Positions 31,649 through 40,277 of a DNA stretch of 64,000 bases are shown one piece after another (the first letter of the stretch is position 1; every line of letters begins with the position of its first letter). The position numbers were made by a program, and so were the translations under genes. The notes under the pieces are model-generated. The model did no database searches and had not been told where the DNA came from. It saw only the letters and a program-made list of their open reading frames with translations. This DNA comes from Bacillaceae bacterium JMAK1 (GTDB lineage Bacteria > Bacillota > Bacilli > Bacillales > Marinococcaceae). Location: assembly GCA_012970285.1 (NCBI GenBank), contig JIBW01000007.1, positions 452,824 through 516,823 on the forward strand. The letters are read 5' to 3'.

Positions 31649-33028
31649 TTACCAGTCTTTTCTCAAATAGAACACAATCGGTATGCTAATGGCTAGGCAT
31701 ATGGCTACGATCAGATAAACTTCTTGTATAGCAATGAGTCCAGACTGAAGTTCATCTGAAGTTGTAGCAAGGTGAGAATTGCGTCGACTTTCATAAAGGA
31801 TTGAGAGTAATACAACGCTAATGACCTTCATCATTTGTCGTGCCACATTGTTAAACACAGACCCTGCAGACACATGTTCAGCAGGTAAGGCGTTTAAACC
31901 AGCTGTTGTGACAGGGGTATTAATAAAGCCGTTTGCAATTCCATGAATAACGAGCAACGTGATGATTAAAGCAATGCTTGTTGTATTAATCGAAAAGGCT
32001 AGAAGAAACGTAACGGCTGTGATCGTAATAACGCCAATCATAATGACAGGGTACGGTCCTTTACGATCAAGAAGGCGACCTCCAATTGTCATAGATATCC
32101 CCATTGCTAACGCTTGAGGGAATAGCAACAATCCAGCATACAATGCTGATTGTCCATATACTTCTTGGATAAGAATTGGAATGAGTAGTAGGACAGAAAA
32201 CATCGCTGTAACACTATTAATAAGTATGAGTAAACTTGCAGAGAAGACCGTATTTTTAAGTATTGAAATGTCTAGTAATGGTTCAGAAGTGCGTAACTCA
32301 TGGACAACAAATAATCCAAGTAATCCTATTCCACCAATAATGAGTAGGTAAACATACAATCCCGCGTTCGTTTGAAGGGCATCGACCCCAATCAACGTTC
32401 CTAATATCCCACCAGTTACGAACAAAAACCCTAGCCAATCGAACAGACGTCGTTCTTTTTTTGCGTCCTCTTGTAAAAACTTAACCGCTAGCAGTAAAGA
32501 AATAAATGCAGTGGGAATGTTCATTAGAAACAACATGTGCCAAGAGAAGAATTCGAGTAGTAGACCACCGATTGTAGGACCAATTGTTGGGGCAATCATA
32601 ACCGCAACGCCCCAGATCCCCATGGCAAATCCCCGCTCGCCTTTCGGGAATTTCTGAAAGATCATGATCATTGCAATTGGCATGATCAGCCCACCACCGA
32701 CCCCTTGAATGAGCCTAAACGCAATCATGCTTGCAAAATCCCAAGAAAAAGCTCCTGCTAGAGAAGCTAATAAGAAAATGACTGTCCCTGTTAAAAAGAT
32801 TGTTTTACTACCGAACCGTTTTGCAAGGTAGGTTGATACAGGCATAATCAAAGCCATACCTAAGGCAAACGCTGTAATAATCCATTGTCCAGCAACGGCA
32901 GTGAGCGCATAAAATCCCATGAAATAAGGCAATGCGACGTTCATCAGACTATTGTTTAAGACGACGGTAAAGCCGGCAAATAATGTTGCAGACAAGACGC
33001 CCCACTTTGACTTTTGTGGATCACCCAT
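31649..33028 (-). CDS. MFS multidrug efflux transporter, DHA2/EmrB type
   Basis: This 459-residue transporter has about 14 helices. NVALPYFMGFYALTAVAGQWIITAFALGMAL, RFGSKTIFLTG, the antiporter motif C GVAVMIAPTIGPTIGGLL and WHMLFLMNIPTAFISLLL identify the drug:H+ antiporter-2 group (EmrB, Mdr, LmrB). The start is ATG 33028, nine bases after AGGGG; the ATG at 33037 touches that site. An inverted repeat overlaps its -10 region, suggesting a repressor. Substrate unknown. Confidence 0.88.
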   Translation of the reverse strand: MGDPQKSKWGVLSATLFAGFTVVLNNSLMNVALPYFMGFYALTAVAGQWIITAFALGMALIMPVSTYLAKRFGSKTIFLTGTVIFLLASLAGAFSWDFASMIAFRLIQGVGGGLIMPIAMIMIFQKFPKGERGFAMGIWGVAVMIAPTIGPTIGGLLLEFFSWHMLFLMNIPTAFISLLLAVKFLQEDAKKERRLFDWLGFLFVTGGILGTLIGVDALQTNAGLYVYLLIIGGIGLLGLFVVHELRTSEPLLDISILKNTVFSASLLILINSVTAMFSVLLLIPILIQEVYGQSALYAGLLLFPQALAMGISMTIGGRLLDRKGPYPVIMIGVITITAVTFLLAFSINTTSIALIITLLVIHGIANGFINTPVTTAGLNALPAEHVSAGSVFNNVARQMMKVISVVLLSILYESRRNSHLATTSDELQSGLIAIQEVYLIVAICLAISIPIVFYLRKDW

Positions 33029-33081
33029 CAATTCCATCCCCTAAAGATTCGAGTTGCGAAGTATTTAATAAAATAAAAAAT

Positions 33082-33105
33082 ATTCTCTTTATTATAGCAG
33101 AGAAT
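33082..33105 (-). promoter_or_regulatory. Candidate operator over the -10 box of the DHA2 transporter
   Basis: ATTCTCT (33082-33088) and AGAGAAT (33099-33105) are perfect 7-bp arms flanking 10 bp that contain the minus-strand TATAAT (33091-33096). The placement is ideal for repression. No regulator gene is adjacent. Confidence 0.55.
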
Positions 33106-33275
33106 TAGTATTTGGACTATTCGAGATCCGTTTCTGTTCGTTCATAATAAGCACCTAGCCTCGTGTTGAGCTAAGTGCTCGCTGAATAAAGATACTCTTT
33201 CGTTTCATTGTTCTGACTGTGTTAGGTGCGCATTGGACTTAGCTATTCTTTGGCTAGACATACATGTGAAAGGAC

Positions 33276-33605
33276 TAGCGACACTGGATCTCTGTTTAGC
33301 GACACAGAGCCCGTGTCTAGCGACACCGGACCTCTGTCTAGCGACACCTGGCCCGTGTCTAGCAACACGGAGCCCGTGTCTAGCAACACCTGGCCCATGT
33401 CTAGCAACACCTGACCCGTGTCTAGCAACACCCGGCCTTTGTCTAGCGACACGGAGCCCGTGTCTAGCAACACCTGGCCCATGTCTAGCAACACCTGGCC
33501 TGTGTCTAGCAACACCCGGCCTCTGTCTAGCGACACCTGGTCCGTGTCTAGCAACACCTGGCCTGTGTCTAGCAACACGGAGCCCGTGTCTAGCGACACC
33601 AGAAA
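33276..33605. repeat. 16-copy, 21-bp tandem repeat (minisatellite)
   Basis: TAGCRACAC begins at 33276 and recurs every 21 bp through 33591 without a phase break. The intervening 12 bases vary (types such as CTGGCCCGTGTC, GGAGCCCGTGTC). Each junction forms a small hairpin, GTGTC-TAGC-GACAC. Because 21 is divisible by three and the unit has few stops, most frames stay open, so the apparent heptad-repeat proteins here are not credible genes. It lies between two minus-strand MFS genes. The flanks 33106-33275 show only a weak stem-loop near 33150-33180. Confidence 0.95.
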
Positions 33606-33617
33606 CACCTCGGCTGA

Positions 33618-34793
33618 CTACTCCCCACGATAAACAGGGCGGAAGATGAGTCCTGCAACGATCAATAAGATTAACAACGAGCCGATTGCATAGTAGAGAC
33701 TTCCTTGACCGACCCATTCAATTAAGACGCCACCACTGACTGGACCGAGCATACTTCCGAGACTAAAAGAAATCGCGATCAGTACGTTTCCAGTTGGTAG
33801 TAATTGCTTTGGTAACAAGTCTGCCATGTACATTAGCCCGAGTGAATAGAATGAGCCGAGCAACCCTCCAGCGACGAGAAAGGCTGTTATGAGGAGTGGA
33901 ATGTGCTGCTCGAATTGAGGAATCGATAAAAAGATAAGTGCACCAACAGTAGCAAGTAGTAGAAGTATCCGTTTACGACCAGCGCGATCGCTCAATAATC
34001 CAAGAGGGATTTGAGTAATCACACCTCCGACAACAAACGCCGGTAATATGAACGAAAGCCATTCAATGTCAATTCCCATGCGCATTGCATAGATCGGATA
34101 ACTGCCATGAATGGTTGCTTCCATAAAACCAAACGTCAAGGGTGGTAGAAATGCAAACCATCCGTATTTTATGACGAGTAGGTAGCGGCCTAATACACCA
34201 GATTGTTGAACGGTTTCAACAGAATTGTCTGGCCACTCGTTTCGTAACTTTAGCATGATTAGCCAAATCATCGCACAAAACAGTGCAGCAATCACAAACG
34301 GTAGTCGTTCATCAATCGCTAACAAATTAGACATGAGTGGACCACCAGCGAATCCTGCACTAAATGCAAGTCCGTAGATGGCGATATTTCTTCCGCGTAC
34401 CGCTTTTGAACTCGTTGATGTAATCCACACTTGTGTTGAGAAGTGCACCATATTATCTGCAACCCCGATAATTAACCGAAGGACAAACCAAAACCAGAAG
34501 CTTTGCCATAATGGAAATAGTAGTAAAGTAATGATGACTGCTATGAGGCCGATTGAAATAACGGGTTTGTATCCATATTTACGTACAGGGTGTTCAATAA
34601 ATGGCGAAGCGATAAGAATACCTATGTATAGTGCAATCGCATTAAAACCATTTAATGCTGAGGAATATCCTGCTTGTTCTAAAAGAATCGCTAGTAAAGG
34701 CAATAACATCCCTTGGACAAACCCGGCGATAAAGACCATGATGACAAGCATCGTAAATCGAAAAGATGGTGAATTGGTTTCTAACTTAGTCAA
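33618..34793 (-). CDS. MFS transporter, YfkF-like
   Basis: This 391-residue, 12-helix transporter has the MFS motif A variant GLLSDRAGRKRILLLL in the second half, an AGFAGGPLMSNLL segment after helix 4, and a C-terminal GSMLGPVSGGVLIEWVG. It resembles B. subtilis YfkF, and its position beside yfkD/yfkAB agrees. The start is TTG 34793 behind AAGGAGCGG. The stop is a TAG at 33618-33620, and the same frame stays open for about 125 codons into the 21-bp repeat array. Confidence 0.85.
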   Translation of the reverse strand: MTKLETNSPSFRFTMLVIMVFIAGFVQGMLLPLLAILLEQAGYSSALNGFNAIALYIGILIASPFIEHPVRKYGYKPVISIGLIAVIITLLLFPLWQSFWFWFVLRLIIGVADNMVHFSTQVWITSTSSKAVRGRNIAIYGLAFSAGFAGGPLMSNLLAIDERLPFVIAALFCAMIWLIMLKLRNEWPDNSVETVQQSGVLGRYLLVIKYGWFAFLPPLTFGFMEATIHGSYPIYAMRMGIDIEWLSFILPAFVVGGVITQIPLGLLSDRAGRKRILLLLATVGALIFLSIPQFEQHIPLLITAFLVAGGLLGSFYSLGLMYMADLLPKQLLPTGNVLIAISFSLGSMLGPVSGGVLIEWVGQGSLYYAIGSLLILLIVAGLIFRPVYRGE

Positions 34794-34923
34794 AATTACC
34801 GCTCCTTATCTTGTACAAGAGCTATCATAGCGAAGTTTTGTACGATTGAAAAGGTGAAAAGCAAACCGTTCGCAAACACGAGAAACATTCGGTACAATAA
34901 ACGAGAACAAAGGAGGCGAAAAC

Positions 34924-35310
34924 ATGAAATTCACAATTCATAATGACGAAGCATTTGAAACAGAAGCACCATTTGGACCTCTTGTGATCTCTGGGAACGA
35001 TGAATTTGGGTATCGTCCTTATCAATTACTCGTATCCTCAATCGCTGGCTGTAGTGCAAGCGTATTTCGTAAGATATTGAGAAAACGTCGGGTTGAATTT
35101 GAAGATATCGTCGTTGAAGCTGAAGTGACGAGAAATGACAACCCTCCAAGCGAGGTACAAGCAGTTCACCTTCATTTTACCGTTACTGCAAAAGGCGTAT
35201 CAGAAGAACAGTTACAGAAAATGCTCCATGTTGCTTCCAAAAACTGTCCGATCGTGCAATCGGTAAATCAGTCCATTGAGATTAAAGAAACATTATCGTT
35301 GCAATCGTAA
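34924..35310 (+). CDS. OsmC/Ohr-family peroxiredoxin-like protein
   Basis: This 128-residue protein has the OsmC-fold pattern: GYRPYQLLVSSIAGCSASVFRKIL with the first active cysteine C43, and HVASKNCPIVQSV with the second, C108. The pair reduces organic hydroperoxides. It belongs to the YhfA-like subgroup rather than true Ohr. GAACAAAGGAGGCG precedes ATG 34924. It is divergent from the yfkF-like gene and monocistronic. Confidence 0.88.
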   Translation: MKFTIHNDEAFETEAPFGPLVISGNDEFGYRPYQLLVSSIAGCSASVFRKILRKRRVEFEDIVVEAEVTRNDNPPSEVQAVHLHFTVTAKGVSEEQLQKMLHVASKNCPIVQSVNQSIEIKETLSLQS

Positions 35311-35316
35311 CACTTG

Positions 35317-35347
35317 CGAGAGCGGATCATTCCGGTCTCGTATTTTT
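35317..35347 (+). terminator. Terminator of the OsmC gene
   Basis: CGAGA-CGGA pairs with TCCG-TCTCG (35317-35340) with one internal mismatch and is followed by TATTTTT. Confidence 0.75.
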
Positions 35348-35462
35348 ATGATGATAAACTCGTAGAAATGTGCGAGTGAAGTGGATTTCTTAATGGTATA
35401 GGTATAAAATAAGGAATGATTATCTAACTGATAATTCTTAAAGTTATTGAAGGGTGATTGCA

Positions 35463-35900
35463 ATGTCCGATCTCATAGGTATAGTCATCGTTATAGGTGC
35501 TGCGAATGTTATTGCGTTACCATTCCTACTATTTGGGATGATGTACAAAATGCGAACGAAAAGGTGGACGAGAGTAGAAGGAGAAATTGTACCTTTTCCT
35601 AAGCAAGAAGCGATCGTAAAAAACATCCCGAAGCGAGTGCGGCGATTTGTGACCGTTTCAAATGCTAAGCCAACGGTTCGTTTTGAGCGGGAGGACGGGG
35701 TTGAACAAATTGTTACTGCTGGCATTAGTCATGATCCCCCTCTTACAATAGGCAGACAAATTGGTGTTTATTACAATCCAGAGCAACCAACGAAAATAAC
35801 GTTAGAACATTTTGCACACAACGGTAATGCTCTTTTACTCGTCTCAATGATTATTTACGTACTGTCATTCATTCCTATTGCAGTCATACTTAGTAGTTAA
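35463..35900 (+). CDS. DUF3592-type membrane protein
   Basis: This 145-residue protein has a hydrophobic N-terminal helix (about 5-27), a soluble middle with the DUF3592 elements WTRVEGEIV, PTVRFEREDG and GVYYNPEQPTKITLE, and a second helix at the end (about 122-143). The function of the family is unknown. ATG 35463 follows GAAGGGTGATT. Confidence 0.7.
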   Translation: MSDLIGIVIVIGAANVIALPFLLFGMMYKMRTKRWTRVEGEIVPFPKQEAIVKNIPKRVRRFVTVSNAKPTVRFEREDGVEQIVTAGISHDPPLTIGRQIGVYYNPEQPTKITLEHFAHNGNALLLVSMIIYVLSFIPIAVILSS

Positions 35901-35916
35901 CCAACATTTGAATTCG

Positions 35917-35952
35917 CACGGTTCCATATCTTCATGGAATCGTGCTTTTTTC
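35917..35952 (+). terminator. Rho-independent terminator
   Basis: GCACGGTTCCAT pairs with ATGGAATCGTGC (35917-35946) with one wobble and is followed by T6. Confidence 0.88.
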
Positions 35953-36071
35953 TTATGTGGACGTTTATAAAATACGAGCTTCATTGAAAAGAATAAGTCG
36001 GTGATGATTAATTTGGATAAAACATACGGCCTCTGAAAAGACTATAAAAAAATCGCTTTTGGAGGTTTATT

Positions 36072-36866
36072 ATGAAACGAATTGGTCGAATCCTCATGAT
36101 CATGCTCGTTCTTGCAAGCGCCTTGTTACCATTGATTGCTAATGCAGAAAGTGAGCCTGAAGCAAAACCATTTGAAAAGCCTGATTATGTCTATAATATT
36201 TCAAGAGAGAATACGTTTGAAAATGTTAGTCGAGAATTGCCTTATTTGGAGCCAGCAGAATTTACGAGCCGTCTTCAAGACACGTCTGACGTTCGTATCG
36301 AAAATCCAACTCTCATTTCTATGTTGAATGAGTCTAATGTGAAAGATTCGAAAGTAGCCTTCGGTGTAAATGCATCGATTTATTTAGGATCTTGGGCGCT
36401 CTCATACGATTCCGAAGCAACAGAAGTAAATTGGGAATACGAAAGAATTAACTCCAATACGATTGATAATCGTGGTGGTGAGGACTCTTCAAAACTTTCA
36501 TTCGTACAAAATGATGACAAGTTCATTAAAGGAGAATTACTTAGTCCTGTCCCTCAACAAGAAGATGTTCAGAACATGATGCGGATTAATGCAACGAAGA
36601 AAACATCATTGCCGCTAACGTTTTTAGCACCGATTGGAAGAGAGACGAAGATCGGTCCAGAGTATCAAGTACATGCAGGACAAATGGGTACTGTTCAAGG
36701 ATATGTACCGGCGGTGCATGACCAAGGAACGGTCACTTATGGAGAAGTGTTCTTAACGTTAAAAGGGAAAAATCCAGCACTCGTCGTTAAAAACATCGAG
36801 AAGCAACAAGTCGATGCTTGGATTCCAGTTAAGGACTTTGTCACATTGAAGTATAACAATGGATAA
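36072..36866 (+). CDS. yfkD: YfkD-family secreted protein
   Basis: This 264-residue protein has an N-terminal signal (hydrophobic about 7-23, cleavage near ANA-ES). The mature part matches B. subtilis YfkD in length and pattern: IRENPTLISMLN-like IENPTLISMLNES, KVAFGVNASIYLGSWALSYDS, NATKKTSLPLTFLAPIGRETKIGPEYQ and VKNIEKQQVDAWIPVKDFV. Its function is unknown. It is convergent with yfkAB, as expected for the yfk region. TTTGGAGGTTTATT precedes ATG 36072. Confidence 0.88.
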   Translation: MKRIGRILMIMLVLASALLPLIANAESEPEAKPFEKPDYVYNISRENTFENVSRELPYLEPAEFTSRLQDTSDVRIENPTLISMLNESNVKDSKVAFGVNASIYLGSWALSYDSEATEVNWEYERINSNTIDNRGGEDSSKLSFVQNDDKFIKGELLSPVPQQEDVQNMMRINATKKTSLPLTFLAPIGRETKIGPEYQVHAGQMGTVQGYVPAVHDQGTVTYGEVFLTLKGKNPALVVKNIEKQQVDAWIPVKDFVTLKYNNG

Positions 36867-36872
36867 AACGAA

Positions 36873-36907
36873 ACAAGCTTCTATTTGAAATAGAAGCTTG
36901 TGTTTTT
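36873..36907. terminator. Bidirectional terminator between yfkD and yfkAB
   Basis: The stem ACAAGCTTCTATTT / AAATAGAAGCTTGT (36873-36901) is followed by a T-run in the plus direction. Confidence 0.9.
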
Positions 36908-38033
36908 ATAGGCGACTTGCGCGTTGTTTGAAGTCGATATTTTTATAATAAGCATTTTTAACGAGGGCATTCGGTCCTAAGCATTGAACTGAAGGGCAAT
37001 GGCAGTTAAGAGATTGGTTTAGCGCTGTCTGTTGCCATTTATTAAATGCGTCAGGGAGCGATGTGTCACGGATATTCCCAAGCTTCGGCTCATCACCAAA
37101 GTCTGTCACGATAATATCTCCGTCAAAAATGTTGACGTTCAAACGACTTCTGCCATCAGGGTCATTTCGAATGGTAACGCCATCGGTTTCGTGTAGTCGT
37201 TTGATGAGTGCAATATCTTCATCATTATCATTGCACGCATAAAAAGGTAAGGTTCCAAACAGCATCCACGTATTTGGATCTTTAACATCTAACAATCGAT
37301 GGATCCCTTTACGAATATCAGGAAGTGTCGAGATGCTTAATTTAGATGCGAAGTCACTTGGATACATTGGGTGAACTTCATGACGTTGACATCCCATGGA
37401 GACGATTTGTTCATGAATTTTTTCTAAGTGGGGTAATGTCCGCTCGTTCACCATTGTTTCCGCTGAAACGAGGACTCCGCGTTTCGTTAGCTCCTGAGCA
37501 TTTTCAACCATTCGATCAAAAAAGGCATACCGTTTATCCATGCTAGGCGCATTCGCCATCTCTTTAAATCCAATTTCGGCAAAGTCTTCTTTACTGCCGT
37601 AATTGTGGGAGATATGTAAAACATCTAAGTAAGGCAAAATGACTTCGTATTGTTTCAAAGGAAGTGTAAGGTTGGAGTTGATTTGTGTTTTTGCTCCTCG
37701 TTCATGAGCATAGCGCAAAAGTGGGACAACGTAGTGGTCAACCGATTTTTTAGAGAGCATCGGCTCCCCACCTGTGATGCTTAACGCTCTTAAATGAGGA
37801 ATTTCGTCTAATCGTTGTTTAAGTAATTCAAACGGTAATGCATCTGGATCTCTACGTTGGAGCATATAGCCAACAGCGCAATGTTCACAGCGCATATTGC
37901 ATAGTGTTGTTGTCGTGAATTCTATATTCGTTAACGTAGATTCCCCAAACAATTGTCGGTCTTCGTAAGCTTCCCACGGATCGTTTTGAGGCGAGATTGG
38001 TTGGTGATGCATTGTAGGTGTATGTAAAGACAT
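36906..38033 (-). CDS. yfkAB: Radical SAM protein YfkAB (CxCxxxxC type)
   Basis: A 375-residue protein. The radical SAM cluster motif is CNMRCEHC (CxxxCxxC, residues about 43-50), followed by ALSITGGEPMLSKKS (SAM-binding GGE) and a TIM-barrel body. A second cysteine cluster near the C-terminus, CHCPSVQCLG, gives the CxCxxxxC motif that names the family. The substrate is unknown; the second cluster suggests a peptide or protein substrate, as in SPASM-like enzymes. AAAGGAGACG precedes ATG 38033. In some B. subtilis strains this gene is split into yfkA and yfkB; here it is intact. Confidence 0.92.
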   Translation of the reverse strand: MSLHTPTMHHQPISPQNDPWEAYEDRQLFGESTLTNIEFTTTTLCNMRCEHCAVGYMLQRRDPDALPFELLKQRLDEIPHLRALSITGGEPMLSKKSVDHYVVPLLRYAHERGAKTQINSNLTLPLKQYEVILPYLDVLHISHNYGSKEDFAEIGFKEMANAPSMDKRYAFFDRMVENAQELTKRGVLVSAETMVNERTLPHLEKIHEQIVSMGCQRHEVHPMYPSDFASKLSISTLPDIRKGIHRLLDVKDPNTWMLFGTLPFYACNDNDEDIALIKRLHETDGVTIRNDPDGRSRLNVNIFDGDIIVTDFGDEPKLGNIRDTSLPDAFNKWQQTALNQSLNCHCPSVQCLGPNALVKNAYYKNIDFKQRASRL

Positions 38034-38136
38034 CGTTCGTCTCCTTTATGGTAAAAAGTCAAGAACAGTAAAACTGCACTATTTCCCATTGTAACATACA
38101 GAAGATGATATTCTATGAACCGGGAAGGAACAAATT

Positions 38137-38982
38137 ATGAAACGAATAATGATAGTTGTTATAGGGTTATGCTTATTCTCAGCTAGCGCAACATATGAAG
38201 AGGCTTGGGCAGAAGAGTCCTACGGGTGGAATTTCAAACCTGCAAAAAACAACGAAACACCGACGACCGAAGAGCATTATTTGGAATGGCTCGATACGTA
38301 TGACGGCTATTTTCTCGGTAACCCAAAAGAAAAAGAATTGTATGTAACGTTTGATAGTGGTTACGAAAACGGTACGATGCCAGATCTTTTAGACACACTT
38401 AAGGAAAAACAAGTGCCTGCGGCTTTTTTTGTAACGGGTCATTATTTAGAGAGTGAGCCAGAACTCATTTTACGTATGGCGAATGAGGGACATATTGTAG
38501 CCAATCATTCGTGGAGTCATCCTCATTTCCCAGACCTTTCAGATGAGTCAATTATCGAAGAGTTAAAGAAAGTAGAAGATCATTATTTTGCATTAACTGG
38601 AAAACCAATGCATTATGTACGACCGCCTAGGGGGACGTTTAATGAACGTACGTTAGAAGTAGCTAGAGAGTTTGGTTATCATCATATTTTTTGGTCGTTC
38701 GCATATGTAGATTGGAACACCGATGACCAAAAAGGCAAAGCGTATGCGTATGACAAAATTATGGACCGTGTTCATCCAGGAGCGATCCTTTTGTTGCATT
38801 CTGTTTCAACAGATAATCGAGATGCGCTTGGCGATGTGATTGATCAGTTAAAGGCTGAGGGTTATACATTTAAAAGTTTAGATCAACTAACAGGTAAACA
38901 CTCAGCCTCACCAATCATTAATGGGCAAACAAGCGAGCCCCAATCCGGTTTGCAACCGTTTGTAACGTGGATAAATCCGTAA
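38137..38982 (+). CDS. pdaA: Delta-lactam-biosynthetic de-N-acetylase PdaA
   Basis: This 281-residue secreted enzyme has a signal peptide (about 1-25) and a NodB deacetylase domain (about 65-260). Catalytic motifs are TFDSGYENG, NHSWSHPHF (metal His pair), RPPRGTF and LLLHSVS. The motif-1 S-G-Y variant is typical of PdaA, which removes N-acetyl groups from MurNAc to make muramic-delta-lactam in spore cortex. In B. subtilis pdaA lies close to the yfk genes. Its last 65 bases overlap the convergent gene ending at 38918. Confidence 0.93.
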   Translation: MKRIMIVVIGLCLFSASATYEEAWAEESYGWNFKPAKNNETPTTEEHYLEWLDTYDGYFLGNPKEKELYVTFDSGYENGTMPDLLDTLKEKQVPAAFFVTGHYLESEPELILRMANEGHIVANHSWSHPHFPDLSDESIIEELKKVEDHYFALTGKPMHYVRPPRGTFNERTLEVAREFGYHHIFWSFAYVDWNTDDQKGKAYAYDKIMDRVHPGAILLLHSVSTDNRDALGDVIDQLKAEGYTFKSLDQLTGKHSASPIINGQTSEPQSGLQPFVTWINP

Positions 38983-39256
38983 CATCAAAAGCAACCGTTT
39001 CTTTCGTACGAACGACGAGCGTGCCATTGTCTTCATTCTCACCGATCGCAAAACTTAGAGAACCTATGTATTCATCTTCATCGCAGTCAGAAGCAATGAT
39101 TGGTTGATCATCACCCAGATGAAGTGCAGCGTAATGAATGTAATTAACATGCTCTACTAAAGTGTGGACGGTTTCTTCTAAAAACCGTGGATGGTTATTA
39201 TTCTTTTCTAGTTCGGCTACAATTTTAATTGCAGCAATGTCTGTTGCGATTGACAT
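38918..39256 (-). CDS. GAF-like small protein of unknown function
   Basis: This 112-residue protein has an N-terminal helix (IAAIKIVAELEKNNNHPRFLEETVHTLVEHV), then a beta-rich region (HYAALHLGDDQPIIAS..., GSLSFAIGENEDNGTLVVRTKETVAF) and a closing helix (LSTLQTVANRIGARLF), in the order of a minimal GAF domain. The ligand is unknown. ATG 39256 follows CTGGAGGTATTA. Its 3' end overlaps pdaA by 65 bases tail-to-tail. Confidence 0.55.
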   Translation of the reverse strand: MSIATDIAAIKIVAELEKNNNHPRFLEETVHTLVEHVNYIHYAALHLGDDQPIIASDCDEDEYIGSLSFAIGENEDNGTLVVRTKETVAFDVTDLSTLQTVANRIGARLFAH

Positions 39257-39450
39257 AGTAATACCTCCAGTGATCATTCGTGCATGTTCAATTCTAACAA
39301 ACGTTATGCGGTAGATTCGCTAGTAAGTTTAGGAAATGTAGTGTTTAGTCAATAAACGTTCATACATTTCTATGCGGTTTATCATGATTTTCGTGTACAC
39401 TTGTAAGCAGACAGTTTTGAATGAGCAATGTGCAAATTGGGGGCTTAACG

Positions 39451-40128
39451 ATGTCGACGCTTTTTTTGACAGGCTTTTTTGTTGCAGGGGTTTTTACGGC
39501 TTATACAACATTCCTGATGCTTATAACGTGGCCGAATCGGAAAAACGCACGCTATAAACAAGTGAAATATTTTGGAGCGAGTATTTCTTCTGCAGCTGTT
39601 ATGTTTTTACTATTTTGGGTGACTGCAGACGACCATGAATTTATACCCGCTGAAATGATGTATGCGACGCCAGAGTCGCTGTCAACGGTAGAAGAACAAG
39701 CGAGTTGGCATATTACATCGGAACTAGGCCAAGTAACCGTTGATCACAATGATGTGATTCGGAATCTCGAATTTGTAGAGAATAATGAAGAGCAATTTAC
39801 TGAACTTCATGCATCGCTAACGACAGAAGACAATGTAACGACAGAACTTATTCGTTCATCTACAATGAACCGCACAGCAAGAGTGTTACAACGTTTGTCG
39901 CAGATTGAAGAAGTTGATATTATTCATCTTAATTGGGATCTTTATTATGAGCCAGAATACGGACCAGGTGAATTCGATACAATCTTGGAGATGACAGTAT
40001 TCAACGAACAATTACGTAACATTGAATGGGAAAACCTCGAACAGTTTGATGCAGAATTGATTGCAACAGAATACTGGGAAAAGCCAGAGCTTAGCGCTGT
40101 GGCGAACGATGAGAAAGCAGGGAGCTAA
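39451..40128 (+). CDS. Membrane protein with extracytoplasmic acidic domain
   Basis: This 225-residue protein has two membrane helices (about 3-22 and 36-55) around a basic cytoplasmic loop (NRKNARYKQVK), then a long acidic domain (about 60-215) on the outer side. No known family is recognised. The start ATG 39451 follows GGGGGCTTAACG; the ATG at 39421 lacks a ribosome site. No neighbour suggests a role. Confidence 0.65.
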   Translation: MSTLFLTGFFVAGVFTAYTTFLMLITWPNRKNARYKQVKYFGASISSAAVMFLLFWVTADDHEFIPAEMMYATPESLSTVEEQASWHITSELGQVTVDHNDVIRNLEFVENNEEQFTELHASLTTEDNVTTELIRSSTMNRTARVLQRLSQIEEVDIIHLNWDLYYEPEYGPGEFDTILEMTVFNEQLRNIEWENLEQFDAELIATEYWEKPELSAVANDEKAGS

Positions 40129-40179
40129 TCCTTGCTTTTTTATTTTTAGTATAAAAAGTAAATTTTCTAAAAAAACATG

Positions 40180-40230
40180 TTGACGTTAATGCGATGAAGC
40201 AGTAGAATACTATTTAATTCTTATAAGATT
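40180..40230 (+). promoter_or_regulatory. Promoter of the metY operon with overlapping palindrome
   Basis: TTGACG (40180-40185), 17 bp and TAGAAT (40203-40208) make a good sigma-A promoter. The near-palindrome around CTTATAAG (40216-40230) covers the expected start site and could be a repressor operator, for example of a CymR-like sulfur regulator; the sequence does not prove which. Confidence 0.65.
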
Positions 40231-40277
40231 AGTATGAATAAAGATGAATCAGGAGAATATTAGGAGGAATCAGAACA

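Noticed and set aside
33276..33605. CRISPR array
   Set aside because: The repeat core is only 9 bp, spacers are 12 bp and resemble each other, and no cas gene is near. It is a minisatellite.
33205..33717. Long open frames on both strands (about 120-170 codons) encoding heptad repeats
   Set aside because: They are by-products of a stop-poor 21-bp tandem repeat. Several overlapping frames are open at once, none has a ribosome site, and the translations are low complexity.
40129..40277. SAM (S-box) riboswitch upstream of metY
   Set aside because: Only about 60 bases lie between the promoter start and the gene, with no S-box motifs and no terminator hairpin.
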